Below, one piece after another: positions 51,610 through 60,132 of a DNA stretch of 64,000 nt (positions are counted from its first letter, which is position 1; every line of letters starts with the position of its first letter). A program made the position numbers and the translations under genes. Under the pieces are notes generated by a model. It worked only from the letters and a program-made list of their open reading frames with translations. It did not search any database and was not told the origin of the DNA. Source of the stretch: Actinomadura xylanilytica (GTDB lineage: Bacteria; Actinomycetota; Actinomycetes; Streptosporangiales; Streptosporangiaceae); contig NZ_JASNWE010000002.1 of NCBI RefSeq assembly GCF_030283145.1, positions 930,001 to 994,000 of the forward strand, in the 5' to 3' direction.

Positions 51610-52815
51610 GTGGACCCCGTGCGCAATCCCTATGCCCCGGGCGCCGGGCAGCGCCCTCCGGAACTCGCCGGCCGCGACCGCGAACTCCAGCAGTTCGAGG
51701 TGGTGCTCGAACGGGTGGCCCGCGACCGGCCCGAGCGCAGCATGATCATCACTGGGCTGCGCGGCGTCGGCAAGACCGTCCTGCTCAACGCGTTCCGCTC
51801 AATGGCGATCCAGCGGCTGTGGGGCACCGGCAAGATCGAGGCCCGGCCCGATCAGTCGATCCGCCGCCCGGTCGCCTCCGCGCTGCACATGGCCGTCCGC
51901 GAGCTGGCGCCCAGGCACCGCGCGCCCGACCGCATCGAGGGCTTCCTCGGCGTGCTCAAGGCGTTCGCGCAGGCGGGCGAGGAGCCGTCCGGCGGCCGGG
52001 CCAAGGCCAGGGCGCACCGCTGGCAGCCGGGCATCGACGTCCCCGCCAGCCGGGGCCGCGCCGACTCCGGCGACCTGGAGATCGACCTCACCGAGCTGTT
52101 CGTGGACGCCGCCTCGGTCGCCACCGACGTCGGCGCCGGCATCGCGCTGTTCGTCGACGAGATGCAGGACATCCCCGCAGACGACGTCTCCGCGCTCTGC
52201 GCCGCCTGCCATGAGCTGTCGCAGACCGGCGGGCCGCTGATCGTGGTCGGCGCCGGCCTGCCGCACCTGCCGGCCGTCCTGTCGGCCAGCAAGTCCTACT
52301 CCGAGCGGCTGTTCCGCTACGCGCGGATCGACCGGCTCGACCGCGACTCGGCCGACGTCGCCCTGCTGGCGCCCGCCGAGCGCGAGGAGGTCACCTTCAC
52401 CAAGGACGCCCTGGACGCGCTCTACGGGGCGGCCGACGGCTACCCCTACTTCGTCCAGGCGTACGCCAAGGTGGTCTGGGACGTCGCGCCGGACACCCCG
52501 ATCACCGTCGACGACATCAAGGTCGCGGCGCCCGAGGCCGAGAGCGAGCTCGCGGTGGGCTTCTTCGGCAGCCGCTACGAACGCGCCACCCCGGCCGAAC
52601 GCGACTACATGCGCGCGATGGCGATGCTCGGCGAGGAGGGCGACGCCCCGGTGGCGACCTCGTCGGTCGCCGACGAGCTCGGCCGCAAGCCGTCCAGCCT
52701 GTCGCCCGCCCGTGACGGCCTGATCAAGAAGGGGCTCATCTACAGCGCCGAACGCGGCCTGGTCGCGTTCACCGTCCCGCACTTCGGCAAGTTCCTCCGA
52801 GCCCAGCCCGCCTGA
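51610..52815 (+). CDS. AAA-type ATPase with AAA16-like fold
   Basis: A 401-residue P-loop ATPase. Walker A is GLRGVGKT (about 49-56), Walker B IALFVDEMQDI, and a sensor region follows at GAGLPHLPAVL. A C-terminal winged-helix-like end (SVADELGRKPSSLSPARDGLIKKGLI) suggests nucleic-acid or partner binding, similar to archaeal ATPases of the MoaA/Orc-like type. The GTG start (eight bases after TAGAGT) gives the conserved VDPVRNPYAPGAGQRPPELAGR opening. An in-frame ATG 45 codons earlier, with a good ribosome binding site, lies just after the SOS box, so a longer damage-induced form is possible. Confidence 0.85.
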   Translation: MDPVRNPYAPGAGQRPPELAGRDRELQQFEVVLERVARDRPERSMIITGLRGVGKTVLLNAFRSMAIQRLWGTGKIEARPDQSIRRPVASALHMAVRELAPRHRAPDRIEGFLGVLKAFAQAGEEPSGGRAKARAHRWQPGIDVPASRGRADSGDLEIDLTELFVDAASVATDVGAGIALFVDEMQDIPADDVSALCAACHELSQTGGPLIVVGAGLPHLPAVLSASKSYSERLFRYARIDRLDRDSADVALLAPAEREEVTFTKDALDALYGAADGYPYFVQAYAKVVWDVAPDTPITVDDIKVAAPEAESELAVGFFGSRYERATPAERDYMRAMAMLGEEGDAPVATSSVADELGRKPSSLSPARDGLIKKGLIYSAERGLVAFTVPHFGKFLRAQPA

Positions 52816-53070
52816 CGACGCTCGGCCGGTCCGACGAGCGCCACCTCTCTCTTACGCTCTCTCGGCGAAAGGCTAGAGGGCCGTATACCGTCGCATGCTC
52901 GCGTTTCAGTCCTTTGACCAGGTGAAACGTGGTGCTAGCGATGTATAGCCCTGTCTAGCCCTCCACCGAGATGGACGTAGAGAGTCGTATCGAGTGCGCC
53001 GCCCGGCCTGCCAAGGGTTCTCTTCGGCGTTCTAGCAGAATCGGTAGACAGTCGTAGAGAGCCGCAGAGG
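52816..53070. other. Intergenic region rich in TAG/CTA motifs
   Basis: No gene. About nine TAG or CTA trinucleotides occur in 200 bases, in patterns such as GTAGAGAG, CTAGAGG and GTATAGCCCT. These are rare elsewhere in this GC-rich genome. GTATAGCCCT also occurs in the intergenic DnaA-box region near 18095. No known element is recognised. Confidence 0.45.
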
Positions 53071-54021
53071 TCAGGACGGCCGGCCGGAAGGCGCCGCGCC
53101 GGCCGGCCGTTCCGCGGAGCCGGGCCCGACCAGGGCGGCGCGGACGGTCCGGTCGTACTGCGAGGTCGACACGGCGAACACGGCCTCCAGGTCGCGCCCG
53201 TCCGCCCGCGCCTGGAAGACCACGAACCGCCAGCAGCCCTCCCGCCACACATCCAGCGGCACCGCGCTCGCGATCGTGTTCTCGTGCGCCGCCCAGGCGG
53301 GGCTGTCGTACAGGGTCGCGTACGTCTCGGCCAGCGGGCTCCGGCGCCGCGCGCACGGCACCACCGGACGATGCCGGACGCCGCGCCGTGCGCCACGCGG
53401 CACGTCCTGCCGCTCGCCCTGCCCTGCGCCTCGATGCCCGCTCCCGCCTCCGCCGCGACGCAGGGCGCGCGGCAGGCCGCGTGGCAGGAGCAGCGCAGAC
53501 AGCTCCGGCGAGAGTGCCGCGAACAACGCCAGCTCCACCACCAGGACCAGTCCCATGCGCGCGTGACCGGTACGGAGCACGTCCAGGCCGGCGTGCGGCG
53601 CCCCGAGCGAGGCGATCGCCGCGGCGGTGAACAGCATCGCCCGCAGCACGCTGCGGCGGCCGGCGGGCTTGGAGCTCAGCCCGCCGAAGCAGCCGCACCC
53701 CGCGTCCGGGCGCCGTACCCGCAGCTCACCGACCACCCAGGTGGCCGCCGCGAACGCCACCATCGTCGCGATCCGCACCGACAGGTGCGAGGTGACCAGC
53801 AGCGCCAGCCCGAGCACGCCCTCGCCGAGGCCGAGTCCGACGCTCATCCCCCGGATCGACCGTCCCGCCGTCGCCCGCCGCAGCCCGGCCGGGACCGGGA
53901 CGCCGTGCACGTGCTCGGGCACCGCCGCCCGCGGATTGCGGATCGTCAGCTTGGCCAGGCAGGCCGCCAGCAGGACGGCGGCCAGCAGCAGGACCTGGGT
54001 GTTCTGGAAGACCATCACCAT
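53071..54021 (-). CDS. MauE/DoxX-like membrane protein
   Basis: A 316-residue protein. The N-terminal 150 residues have four helices of the MauE type with the GCGCFGGL Cys motif after the second cytoplasmic-side segment. These proteins are thought to help disulfide formation in partner proteins (MauE/MauD). A second hydrophobic segment and a soluble C-terminal domain (ETYATLYDSPAWAAHEN onward) follow and are not typical of MauE. It starts two bases after the stop of the Cys-rich double-psi-barrel gene. Confidence 0.75.
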   Translation of the reverse strand: MVMVFQNTQVLLLAAVLLAACLAKLTIRNPRAAVPEHVHGVPVPAGLRRATAGRSIRGMSVGLGLGEGVLGLALLVTSHLSVRIATMVAFAAATWVVGELRVRRPDAGCGCFGGLSSKPAGRRSVLRAMLFTAAAIASLGAPHAGLDVLRTGHARMGLVLVVELALFAALSPELSALLLPRGLPRALRRGGGGSGHRGAGQGERQDVPRGARRGVRHRPVVPCARRRSPLAETYATLYDSPAWAAHENTIASAVPLDVWREGCWRFVVFQARADGRDLEAVFAVSTSQYDRTVRAALVGPGSAERPAGAAPSGRPS

Positions 54022-54023
54022 CG

Positions 54024-55043
54024 TCAGCGCCCCAGCCCGTCCTCATCGGGAGCCCCGTGGCGCACGACCGTGTTGAAGCACCCCGCCTCCAGTTCGCCGC
54101 CCAGCCCGACGAACGCGGCGGGCGTCAGCTCGACCACCCGGCCGCGCGGCGACGTCCCGCACTCGACGCAGCGGTCGCAGAACAGGGCCGCCGCGCAACC
54201 GCACTCGACCACCGGAACGACCCCGGTGCGGCCGGTGCACTCGTTCCTGACGGCCAGCTCGCTGCCGAGCGACAGGAACGGGAGCGGAACGCATCCGGCG
54301 GGTGCGTCGGCGCACCCGCCCGCCTCGCCCTCGGCGTCCACCGCCGGGTAGGCGGCCCCGCCGATCCGGGACTCGGCGCCGCCGCGCGTGCCCCAGCCGG
54401 AGCGGGCCTCCTCGGCGTCCTGCCCGGCGTCGAACCAGGTGGCGGTGCCGTGCAGGGCGTCGGGGACCGGGGCCGTCGGGGGTGGCGCGGCGAGGTCGTC
54501 CGCGCGGTAGCCGGGTTGCGAGGTGCCGGGACGCACCGCCTGGGGGCCGCCGGGGGACCGCACGCAGATCGCGTCGAAGAGGTAGCCGGGTTCCAGGCGC
54601 GGATGCCGGACCAGGACGCGGCCGAGGGCCTGCGGGGGGAGCAGCACGTGGACGCGCCCCCGGTGCGGGCCCATGTCGACCTCCACGGTGTCCCGCCCGC
54701 GCGTCAGGATGGTGCCGGAGACCCGGCGGACGTCGACCCAGATCCGGTCGGCGCCGAGTCCGTCGGCGGCCTCCCGGACGATCGCCTCGCGGCCCGGCCG
54801 CAGCGCGGCGAGGCCCCCGGGCCCGCCGCGCCAGACCTTGGTGGCCGGGGTCAGCGGCAACCGCTGCTCACGCCCCTCCGCGTGCAGGACGAGCAGATGC
54901 GGGCTCGCGTCGAGCACGGTTCCGGTCAGGACCCGCAGGGGACGGTCGTCGTCGGCGGAGCCGCCGCGCGGGGCCGGCGAGGCCCCGAGAACGGCCTCGC
55001 GACGGCGGCGGCGGCCGGCTCCACGACGGCGGGGGACTGGCAT
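54024..55043 (-). CDS. Cys-rich protein with C-terminal double-psi beta-barrel domain
   Basis: A 339-residue protein with no signal peptide and an Arg-rich N-terminus ([12 protein letters not shown]). Residues about 40-170 form two OB-like DUF5666 type segments (VLTGTVLDASPHLLVLHAEG). From about residue 200 follows an RlpA/expansin-like domain: GTATWFDAG, FLSLGSELAVRNECTGRTGVV, RGRVVELTPAAFVGLGG. It carries eight or more Cys, including CGCAAALFCDRCVECG, which an RlpA fold normally lacks. The pair with a MauE-like gene suggests disulfide chemistry. Export route and substrate are unknown. Confidence 0.65.
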   Translation of the reverse strand: MPVPRRRGAGRRRRREAVLGASPAPRGGSADDDRPLRVLTGTVLDASPHLLVLHAEGREQRLPLTPATKVWRGGPGGLAALRPGREAIVREAADGLGADRIWVDVRRVSGTILTRGRDTVEVDMGPHRGRVHVLLPPQALGRVLVRHPRLEPGYLFDAICVRSPGGPQAVRPGTSQPGYRADDLAAPPPTAPVPDALHGTATWFDAGQDAEEARSGWGTRGGAESRIGGAAYPAVDAEGEAGGCADAPAGCVPLPFLSLGSELAVRNECTGRTGVVPVVECGCAAALFCDRCVECGTSPRGRVVELTPAAFVGLGGELEAGCFNTVVRHGAPDEDGLGR

Positions 55044-55227
55044 GGCGGCACTCCAGTATCGGTCTTCACATGCTGTCACGGCAGTTAGGACGGCGAGTCA
55101 AGGGTCGTGCCAGGCCACTCAACTGTCGACGGATTTGTCGCGATAAGTCGACGGCCGGTTGCAGTTTGTTATTCCCGGTGGAAGATTTATCCTCCGGCTT
55201 ACCCGAATATGCCATTTTGGTTGGCCC

Positions 55228-55253
55228 GGAATTACGATCTCCGTGCGATCGTC
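55228..55253 (+). promoter_or_regulatory. ECF-type promoter before the SigE-like gene
   Basis: GGAATT-N16-CGTC matches the ECF sigma promoter pattern and lies 97 bases before the sigma gene, so autoregulation is possible. Confidence 0.5.
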
Positions 55254-55349
55254 GAAGGCGCCGGGACCTGCCCGCGACCTGCCCGCGACCGAGATCCACG
55301 ACAGGATCCGGACCTGGCGGGCCCGGCGCGACCCTGGCCCGGTGGTGAC

Positions 55350-55937
55350 GTGAGCGACACGCGGCACGAGGAGTTCCGCGAGTACGTCCAGGCCCGCGGC
55401 CCCGCGCTGCTGCGCGCCGCGACCAGGCTGACCGGCGACGGGGTCGAGGCCGAGGACCTGCTCCAGGCCGCGCTGGCCAAGACCTACCTCGCCTGGGACC
55501 GGATCCACGACCGCGCCGCGATGGACGGATACGTGCGCCGCGCCATGGTCAACACGCAGATCTCCTGGTGGCGCCGCCGCAAGCTGGACATCTACCCCAC
55601 CGACGAGCTCCCCGAGCGGCCCGTGGACGACGACACCCGGCGCAGCGACATGCACGACGCGCTCGGCCGCGCCCTCGACCGGCTGCCCGAACGGCAGCGC
55701 CTCGCCGTGATGCTCCGCTACTACGAGGACATGCCGGAGGCCGAGATCGCCGAGGTGCTCGGAATCAGCGTGGGCACGGTCAAGAGCACGGTCTCGCGGG
55801 CGGTGGCCAAGCTCCGGGACGACGCCGGCCTGGAGGACGACTTCCCCGGCATCCCTCCCCAGGCCCCCGATCCCCCCGCACCTGATCCCTCCGCACCTGA
55901 TCCCTCCGCTCCCGAACGAGCGAATCCGGGAGAGTGA
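55350..55937 (+). CDS. SigE-family ECF sigma factor
   Basis: A 195-residue sigma factor. Region 2 runs from FREYVQARGPALLRAATRL through AEDLLQAALAKTYLAW; region 4 has LPERQRLAVMLRYYEDMPEAEIAEVLGIS, the HTH. The N-terminal half up to DGYVRRAMVNTQISWWRRRK is typical of the SigE family of Streptomyces. The tail (PDPPAPDPSAPDPSAP) is a short degenerate repeat. GTG start. It has no anti-sigma gene adjacent. Confidence 0.88.
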   Translation: MSDTRHEEFREYVQARGPALLRAATRLTGDGVEAEDLLQAALAKTYLAWDRIHDRAAMDGYVRRAMVNTQISWWRRRKLDIYPTDELPERPVDDDTRRSDMHDALGRALDRLPERQRLAVMLRYYEDMPEAEIAEVLGISVGTVKSTVSRAVAKLRDDAGLEDDFPGIPPQAPDPPAPDPSAPDPSAPERANPGE

Positions 55938-55942
55938 CGACA

Positions 55943-55985
55943 AAACGCCCCGTCCTCGCCGCCGGAGCGGGAGAGCGGGGCGTTT
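55943..55985 (+). terminator. Terminator after the SigE-like gene
   Basis: AAACGCCCCG pairs with CGGGGCGTTT, giving an outer stem with A/T ends, six bases after the stop. Confidence 0.7.
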
Positions 55986-56071
55986 CGTGCCGGCCGGGCT
56001 TCCCCACCCGCCGACGTGGTCAGGCTACAGCGGGGCGGGCCTCGGCACCGGTTCATTTCACGTGTTCGACG

Positions 56072-56221
56072 TCAGGTGAGCCGGGGGTCGAGGAGGGTCT
56101 CCATGTTGCGGGCCATCGCGGAGCGCAGCCGCTCGTTGGCGAGTTCGGCGTGCAGGAGGCCGAGATGGCGGTCGCTCGGCGTGTCCGGACGATCACCGCA
56201 CGGGCCTTCATGATCACGCAC
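56072..56221 (-). CDS. Possible 49-residue small protein
   Basis: An open minus frame (GTG start; contains HLGLLHAELANERLRSAMAR and ends TLLDPRLT) has strong GC3 bias and a helical middle. It sits between two sigma-factor genes on the opposite strand. No family is recognised; no ribosome binding site is obvious, so it may also be a gene remnant. Confidence 0.4.
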   Translation of the reverse strand: MRDHEGPCGDRPDTPSDRHLGLLHAELANERLRSAMARNMETLLDPRLT

Positions 56222-56335
56222 CGCTGGGGTGTTCCCACCCTTGGGTCACCGCGTCCGGTCATTTCAGGGGATCAAGTGGTGCGGATGGGGCGTACGGGTG
56301 TATGCAGGACTTCCATGCCGGTGCCGGGAGCGTGC

Positions 56336-58093
56336 ATGTCCAGGTGGTCCTCCCACGAAGCCAGGGCCGACCGCCGGTTGGTCCAGGGCCTCAACGAGGG
56401 TGACGAGACCGTCCTGGGCGAGCTGTACGACGCGTACTCTGAGCATCTCTTCGACTACGTGTCGTCGATGACCGGGGACGTCAAGACCACCGCCGACATC
56501 GTGCACGACACGTTCATCGACGCCTACCGGCGCGCGCCGCGCATGCGCGACCATCTGCATCTGAGCTCGTGGCTGTTCGGCGCGGCCCGCCGCAGGTGCG
56601 TCCAGCGCGGGCATCCCGCGGAGCTGTACTGGGACCGCGACGCCGAGTTCTCCGAGGCCCCTGCCCGGTCCGGTGGCCCGGAGGCGCGGCCCCTGGAGTC
56701 GGACGAGCTGCACGATCTGCTGCGCGCGACCCTCGCACGAATGGAGCCCGGCGACCAGGAAGCGATCCTGCTGGCCGGACGCCACCGGCTGCGTCCGTCC
56801 AGGCTCGGCGCGGCGCTCGGGCTGTCTCCCCGGCGTGCCGCGATGCGGGTGCGGAAGGCCCGGCTGAGCATGGAGGACGCGCTCAAAGCCGAGGCGCTCC
56901 TGGTCGCGCAGGACTGCGCCACCGGGCGACGCTCCGTCCGGGGCGGACGGGCCGCCGACGCAGAGACCGAACTCCATGAGCCGACCGGCCCCCCTGCTGA
57001 TGGCGATGCGTTCGCTGAATCCTCAGGGGACGCGCCCGACGGCGCCAAGGAGAAGCGCGGGGCTCGCAGTACGACGGGACGGTCGTTCCGTAGCGCCGCC
57101 GTCGTGGTGCTCGCGGCACGTAGTCCCGGCCCCAGGCAGACGCCTCCGCCGAGCCACAATCGGGCGCTCGCCGGTGGCTGCGCCCCACGGGGTGAGGCCG
57201 GCCCCCCTGAGGACGACTCCGAATCCAACGAACCAGACCTCGAACAGCACATCGCCGCCTGCGAGTCCTGCACCCGGCTGGACGGGCTGCGGGCCGTCGC
57301 GCTCCTGACGCGCGCGCCGTCGCCCGTCCTGCCCGCAGCGCTACGCCACCGGGTGATGCACACCGCGACGGACCCCGAGCTGGCCGGATACCGGGCCGAC
57401 ATCGCGGCGCGCGGCGGGGCGCTCACCCCGGAGGGGCTCCCCAGCCAGCCGGACGTGCCGTCCCCGTTCACCCGGCGGTGGCTGTTCACCGGCGGCGGCA
57501 TGGCCGGGGCCCTGGTCAGTGCGCTGCTGGCCGTGATGGTCATGGGACCGGGGCTGGGCCCGGCCACGCTGTCCTGGCCGCCGTTCGGGACCCGCCCGCA
57601 GCCGTCGATCACCCACACCTCCCCGTCCAACGGGAGCGGTGCGGAGCACGGGAAGCGCAGGTCGGGGGAGCGGTCGCAGCCCCCGCAGGCGGTCGGCCCG
57701 GCGCTGCGCCCCCAGACCGACGGGAGGGAGCCGCACGTCCCGACCTCGCCCCCGCACCGCTCGCCCGCTCCCCCGTCGAGTTCGCCGCAGCGACCGGCGA
57801 AGCCGGGGGACCTGGTGATCGCGCCGGGCCAGGTGGAGATGTACGGGACCAAGACCGCCACGCTGCGACTCAAGGCGTCGGGCGGCCGGGTGACCTGGAC
57901 CGCGATGGTGTCGGACGGGCAGATCGTGCTGTCCCAGATGCAGGGCGCGATGGCCAAGGGCCGGTCGGACGAGCTGACAGTGACGCTGCGGACGGCGCTG
58001 ATCGGCCTTCCGGGCAGGGGGACGATCACCTTCACCGATTCCGAGGGCGCCGTCCGGGCCATCACCGTGGTCTGGGGCGCCAGCCTCCTCTGA
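56336..58093 (+). CDS. ECF sigma factor fused to zinc-finger, membrane and extracellular domains
   Basis: A 585-residue single polypeptide. Residues about 15-175 are sigma regions 2 and 4 (LYDAYSEHLFDYVSS, MEPGDQEAILLAGRHRLRPSRLG). A long low-complexity linker leads to a ZAS-like HIAACESC motif (about 304), then one membrane helix (about 385-405, MAGALVSALLAVMVMG). A Pro/Ser-rich outer stalk and a small beta domain (VEMYGTKTATLRLKASGGRV) complete it. ECF factors with fused anti-sigma-like membrane parts are known in actinomycetes. The outer domain may sense envelope state and release the sigma part by proteolysis. ATG chosen for GGGAG upstream. Confidence 0.8.
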   Translation: MSRWSSHEARADRRLVQGLNEGDETVLGELYDAYSEHLFDYVSSMTGDVKTTADIVHDTFIDAYRRAPRMRDHLHLSSWLFGAARRRCVQRGHPAELYWDRDAEFSEAPARSGGPEARPLESDELHDLLRATLARMEPGDQEAILLAGRHRLRPSRLGAALGLSPRRAAMRVRKARLSMEDALKAEALLVAQDCATGRRSVRGGRAADAETELHEPTGPPADGDAFAESSGDAPDGAKEKRGARSTTGRSFRSAAVVVLAARSPGPRQTPPPSHNRALAGGCAPRGEAGPPEDDSESNEPDLEQHIAACESCTRLDGLRAVALLTRAPSPVLPAALRHRVMHTATDPELAGYRADIAARGGALTPEGLPSQPDVPSPFTRRWLFTGGGMAGALVSALLAVMVMGPGLGPATLSWPPFGTRPQPSITHTSPSNGSGAEHGKRRSGERSQPPQAVGPALRPQTDGREPHVPTSPPHRSPAPPSSSPQRPAKPGDLVIAPGQVEMYGTKTATLRLKASGGRVTWTAMVSDGQIVLSQMQGAMAKGRSDELTVTLRTALIGLPGRGTITFTDSEGAVRAITVVWGASLL

Positions 58094-58095
58094 CG

Positions 58096-58863
58096 TCAGG
58101 TCTCGGTGGGACGCGCGGCGATCTGGTCGCGGACGAGTTCGAGGTGCCCCCCGAGCGCCGCCTGCACCCTGGCCTCCATCGCACGGGCGATGAACGGGTC
58201 GACGACCATCTTCACCAGCGGACGCATCCGGCGCACGACCGCGGCGACCTCGGTGAGCTCGTCGCCGCCGGGGACGGGGTCGTCCTCCAGCCGGTGGAAC
58301 ACGTGCTCCCGCACCAGGTTCACGAACCGCCCGGCGATGACGTCGCAGTCGTCGCGGATCTGCTGGGCGATGTCGAGCACCGATTCGAGCGGCACCCCGG
58401 CGGCGACGAGTTCGGCGCCGACGTGCAGCAGCCGCGGGCTCGGCACCCGGAAGTGGTCCCCCTCGGGCTCGACCAGGCCCAGCTCGACGGTCCGCGCGAG
58501 CAGCCGCTCGGACTCGTCCTCGCCCAGCCCCCCGGCGAAGATGCCGATCAGCTCGTCATGGCTCGCGGTGCCGGGGATCTCGTCCGACCAGGGATCGGTG
58601 AGGACCTTCTCCAGCCCGAGGACGTCGCCGACGTCCTTGCCGGTCTCCCACGCCGACACCAGGTCCTTGATGATCGCGAAGGTGTAGCCGCGGCCGAGCA
58701 GCTTGCCGATCAGCCGCAGCCGGGCCAGATGGGAGTCGCCGTACAGGCCGACCCGGCCCTCCAGCCGGGGCGGCGGCAGCAGCCCCCGGTCCTGGTAGGC
58801 GCGGATGTTCCGCACGGTGCTCCCGGCCGCCTGGGCCAGCTCGTCGATTCGGTACTCGGCCAT
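58096..58863 (-). CDS. MerR-family transcriptional regulator
   Basis: A 255-residue regulator. The N-terminal HTH reads YRIDELAQAAGSTVRNIRAYQDRGLLPPP with wing GRVGLYGDSHLARL; the C-terminal 160 residues are helical and long for a MerR protein, with no metal-binding Cys. It is divergent from the adenylate cyclase and may control it. The ATG used opens MAEYRIDELA; a frame 13 codons longer exists. Confidence 0.85.
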   Translation of the reverse strand: MAEYRIDELAQAAGSTVRNIRAYQDRGLLPPPRLEGRVGLYGDSHLARLRLIGKLLGRGYTFAIIKDLVSAWETGKDVGDVLGLEKVLTDPWSDEIPGTASHDELIGIFAGGLGEDESERLLARTVELGLVEPEGDHFRVPSPRLLHVGAELVAAGVPLESVLDIAQQIRDDCDVIAGRFVNLVREHVFHRLEDDPVPGGDELTEVAAVVRRMRPLVKMVVDPFIARAMEARVQAALGGHLELVRDQIAARPTET

Positions 58864-58968
58864 GCCCCGCCCGCCGGACTGCTCGTCCCCTCGACCGTTC
58901 ATCCTTGACGGCAGTGATCTTACCCCGCCACTATTGTTACATCAGTCGATGAGACATAGAGGTGGCCG

Positions 58969-60009
58969 GTGGCGGACCCCCAGGACATCGAAGAGACCCT
59001 CCTCGGCGGACCCGTGCGCTACACGCGCGAGGAGATCGAGGTGCTGGCCGGGGTCACCGAGGACCAGGCCCGCCGGATCTGGCAGGCGCTCGGCTTCCCG
59101 GCGCCCGCGGGCGACGAGCGCGCCTTCACCGACGGCGACGTGGCCGCGCTCGGCGAGATCCGGGAGCTGCTCGGCAACGACCTGATCGACGAGGACATGG
59201 TCGTGCAGCTCGTCCGCGCGGTCGGCCAGACGATGGGACGCCTGGCGAGCTGGCTCAGCGACGTCTGGCTGCGCCGCCTCTCCGAGCAGATCCCGCCGGA
59301 CGAGCCGGTCACCGAGGACATCGTGACCGCGGCGCTGGCCGCGACCGAGGAGCTGCGTCCCGCGTTCGAACGGCTGCTGCTGCACGGCTGGCGCCGCCAG
59401 CTCGCCGCCGCCGGGATGCGCGCTGCCGCGTCCACCGCCACCGCGAGCGCCGACCCGGCCGCCGGCGTCGCCAACCTCGCGGTCGGGTTCGCCGACGTGG
59501 TGTCGTTCACCCGGCTGAGCCGCCGGATGGACGGCGACGCGCTCGCGGCGTTCATCGAGCGATTCGAGTCCGCCACCACCGAGGCCGTCGCCGACCAGGG
59601 CGGACGGGTGGTCAAGACGCTCGGCGACGAGATCCTCTTCGTCGTCTCCGACCCGGCCGCAGCGGCCGAGACGGGCCTGCGCATCTCCGAGCGCTTCGAG
59701 GCCGATCCCGACTTCCCGCGCGTCCGGGTGGGGATGGCGTACGGCGAGGTCATCATGCGCCTCGGCGACGTGTTCGGCACCCCGGTCAACCTGGCCGCCC
59801 GCCTCACCGCGACCGCCTACCCGGGCGCGGTCCTGGTCGACGGCGCACTCGCCGCCGCCCTCAACGACGCCGGCCCGTACGACACGTCCTCCCTGCGGCC
59901 CCGTCCGCTCCAGGGCCTGGGCCGCGTCCGCCCCCGCCTCCTCCGCCGTCCGCACCGACCGGACCACACCCCCGGCTCCCTCCGGCTGGACAAGCCCGCG
60001 CGACATTGA
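58969..60009 (+). CDS. Class III adenylate/guanylate cyclase with N-terminal regulatory domain
   Basis: A 346-residue cyclase. The N-terminal 150 residues form a helical regulatory domain with an HTH-like start (YTREEIEVLAGVTEDQARRIWQ) like that of the mycobacterial pH-sensing Rv1264. The C-terminal domain has metal Asp in GFADVVSFT, KTLGDEILFVV with the second Asp, and NLAARL transition-state Arg. It makes cAMP in the cytoplasm. GTG start with AGAGGTGG upstream. It is divergent from the MerR gene. Confidence 0.88.
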   Translation: MADPQDIEETLLGGPVRYTREEIEVLAGVTEDQARRIWQALGFPAPAGDERAFTDGDVAALGEIRELLGNDLIDEDMVVQLVRAVGQTMGRLASWLSDVWLRRLSEQIPPDEPVTEDIVTAALAATEELRPAFERLLLHGWRRQLAAAGMRAAASTATASADPAAGVANLAVGFADVVSFTRLSRRMDGDALAAFIERFESATTEAVADQGGRVVKTLGDEILFVVSDPAAAAETGLRISERFEADPDFPRVRVGMAYGEVIMRLGDVFGTPVNLAARLTATAYPGAVLVDGALAAALNDAGPYDTSSLRPRPLQGLGRVRPRLLRRPHRPDHTPGSLRLDKPARH

Positions 60010-60132
60010 CCCCGACCGCTTCTACGATAAGCACCTCCGAGGTGCATATTCACAAATAAGGAATCAATAGCGTATCGATAGGAACCTGGCTTAATTTCGA
60101 CCCGTCAGCCAAACTACGGAAAGGAGAGACGC

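Noticed and set aside
56016..56213. Plus-strand frame between the two sigma genes
   Set aside because: Arg/Ser-rich shadow with poor codon bias; the opposite strand carries the better candidate.
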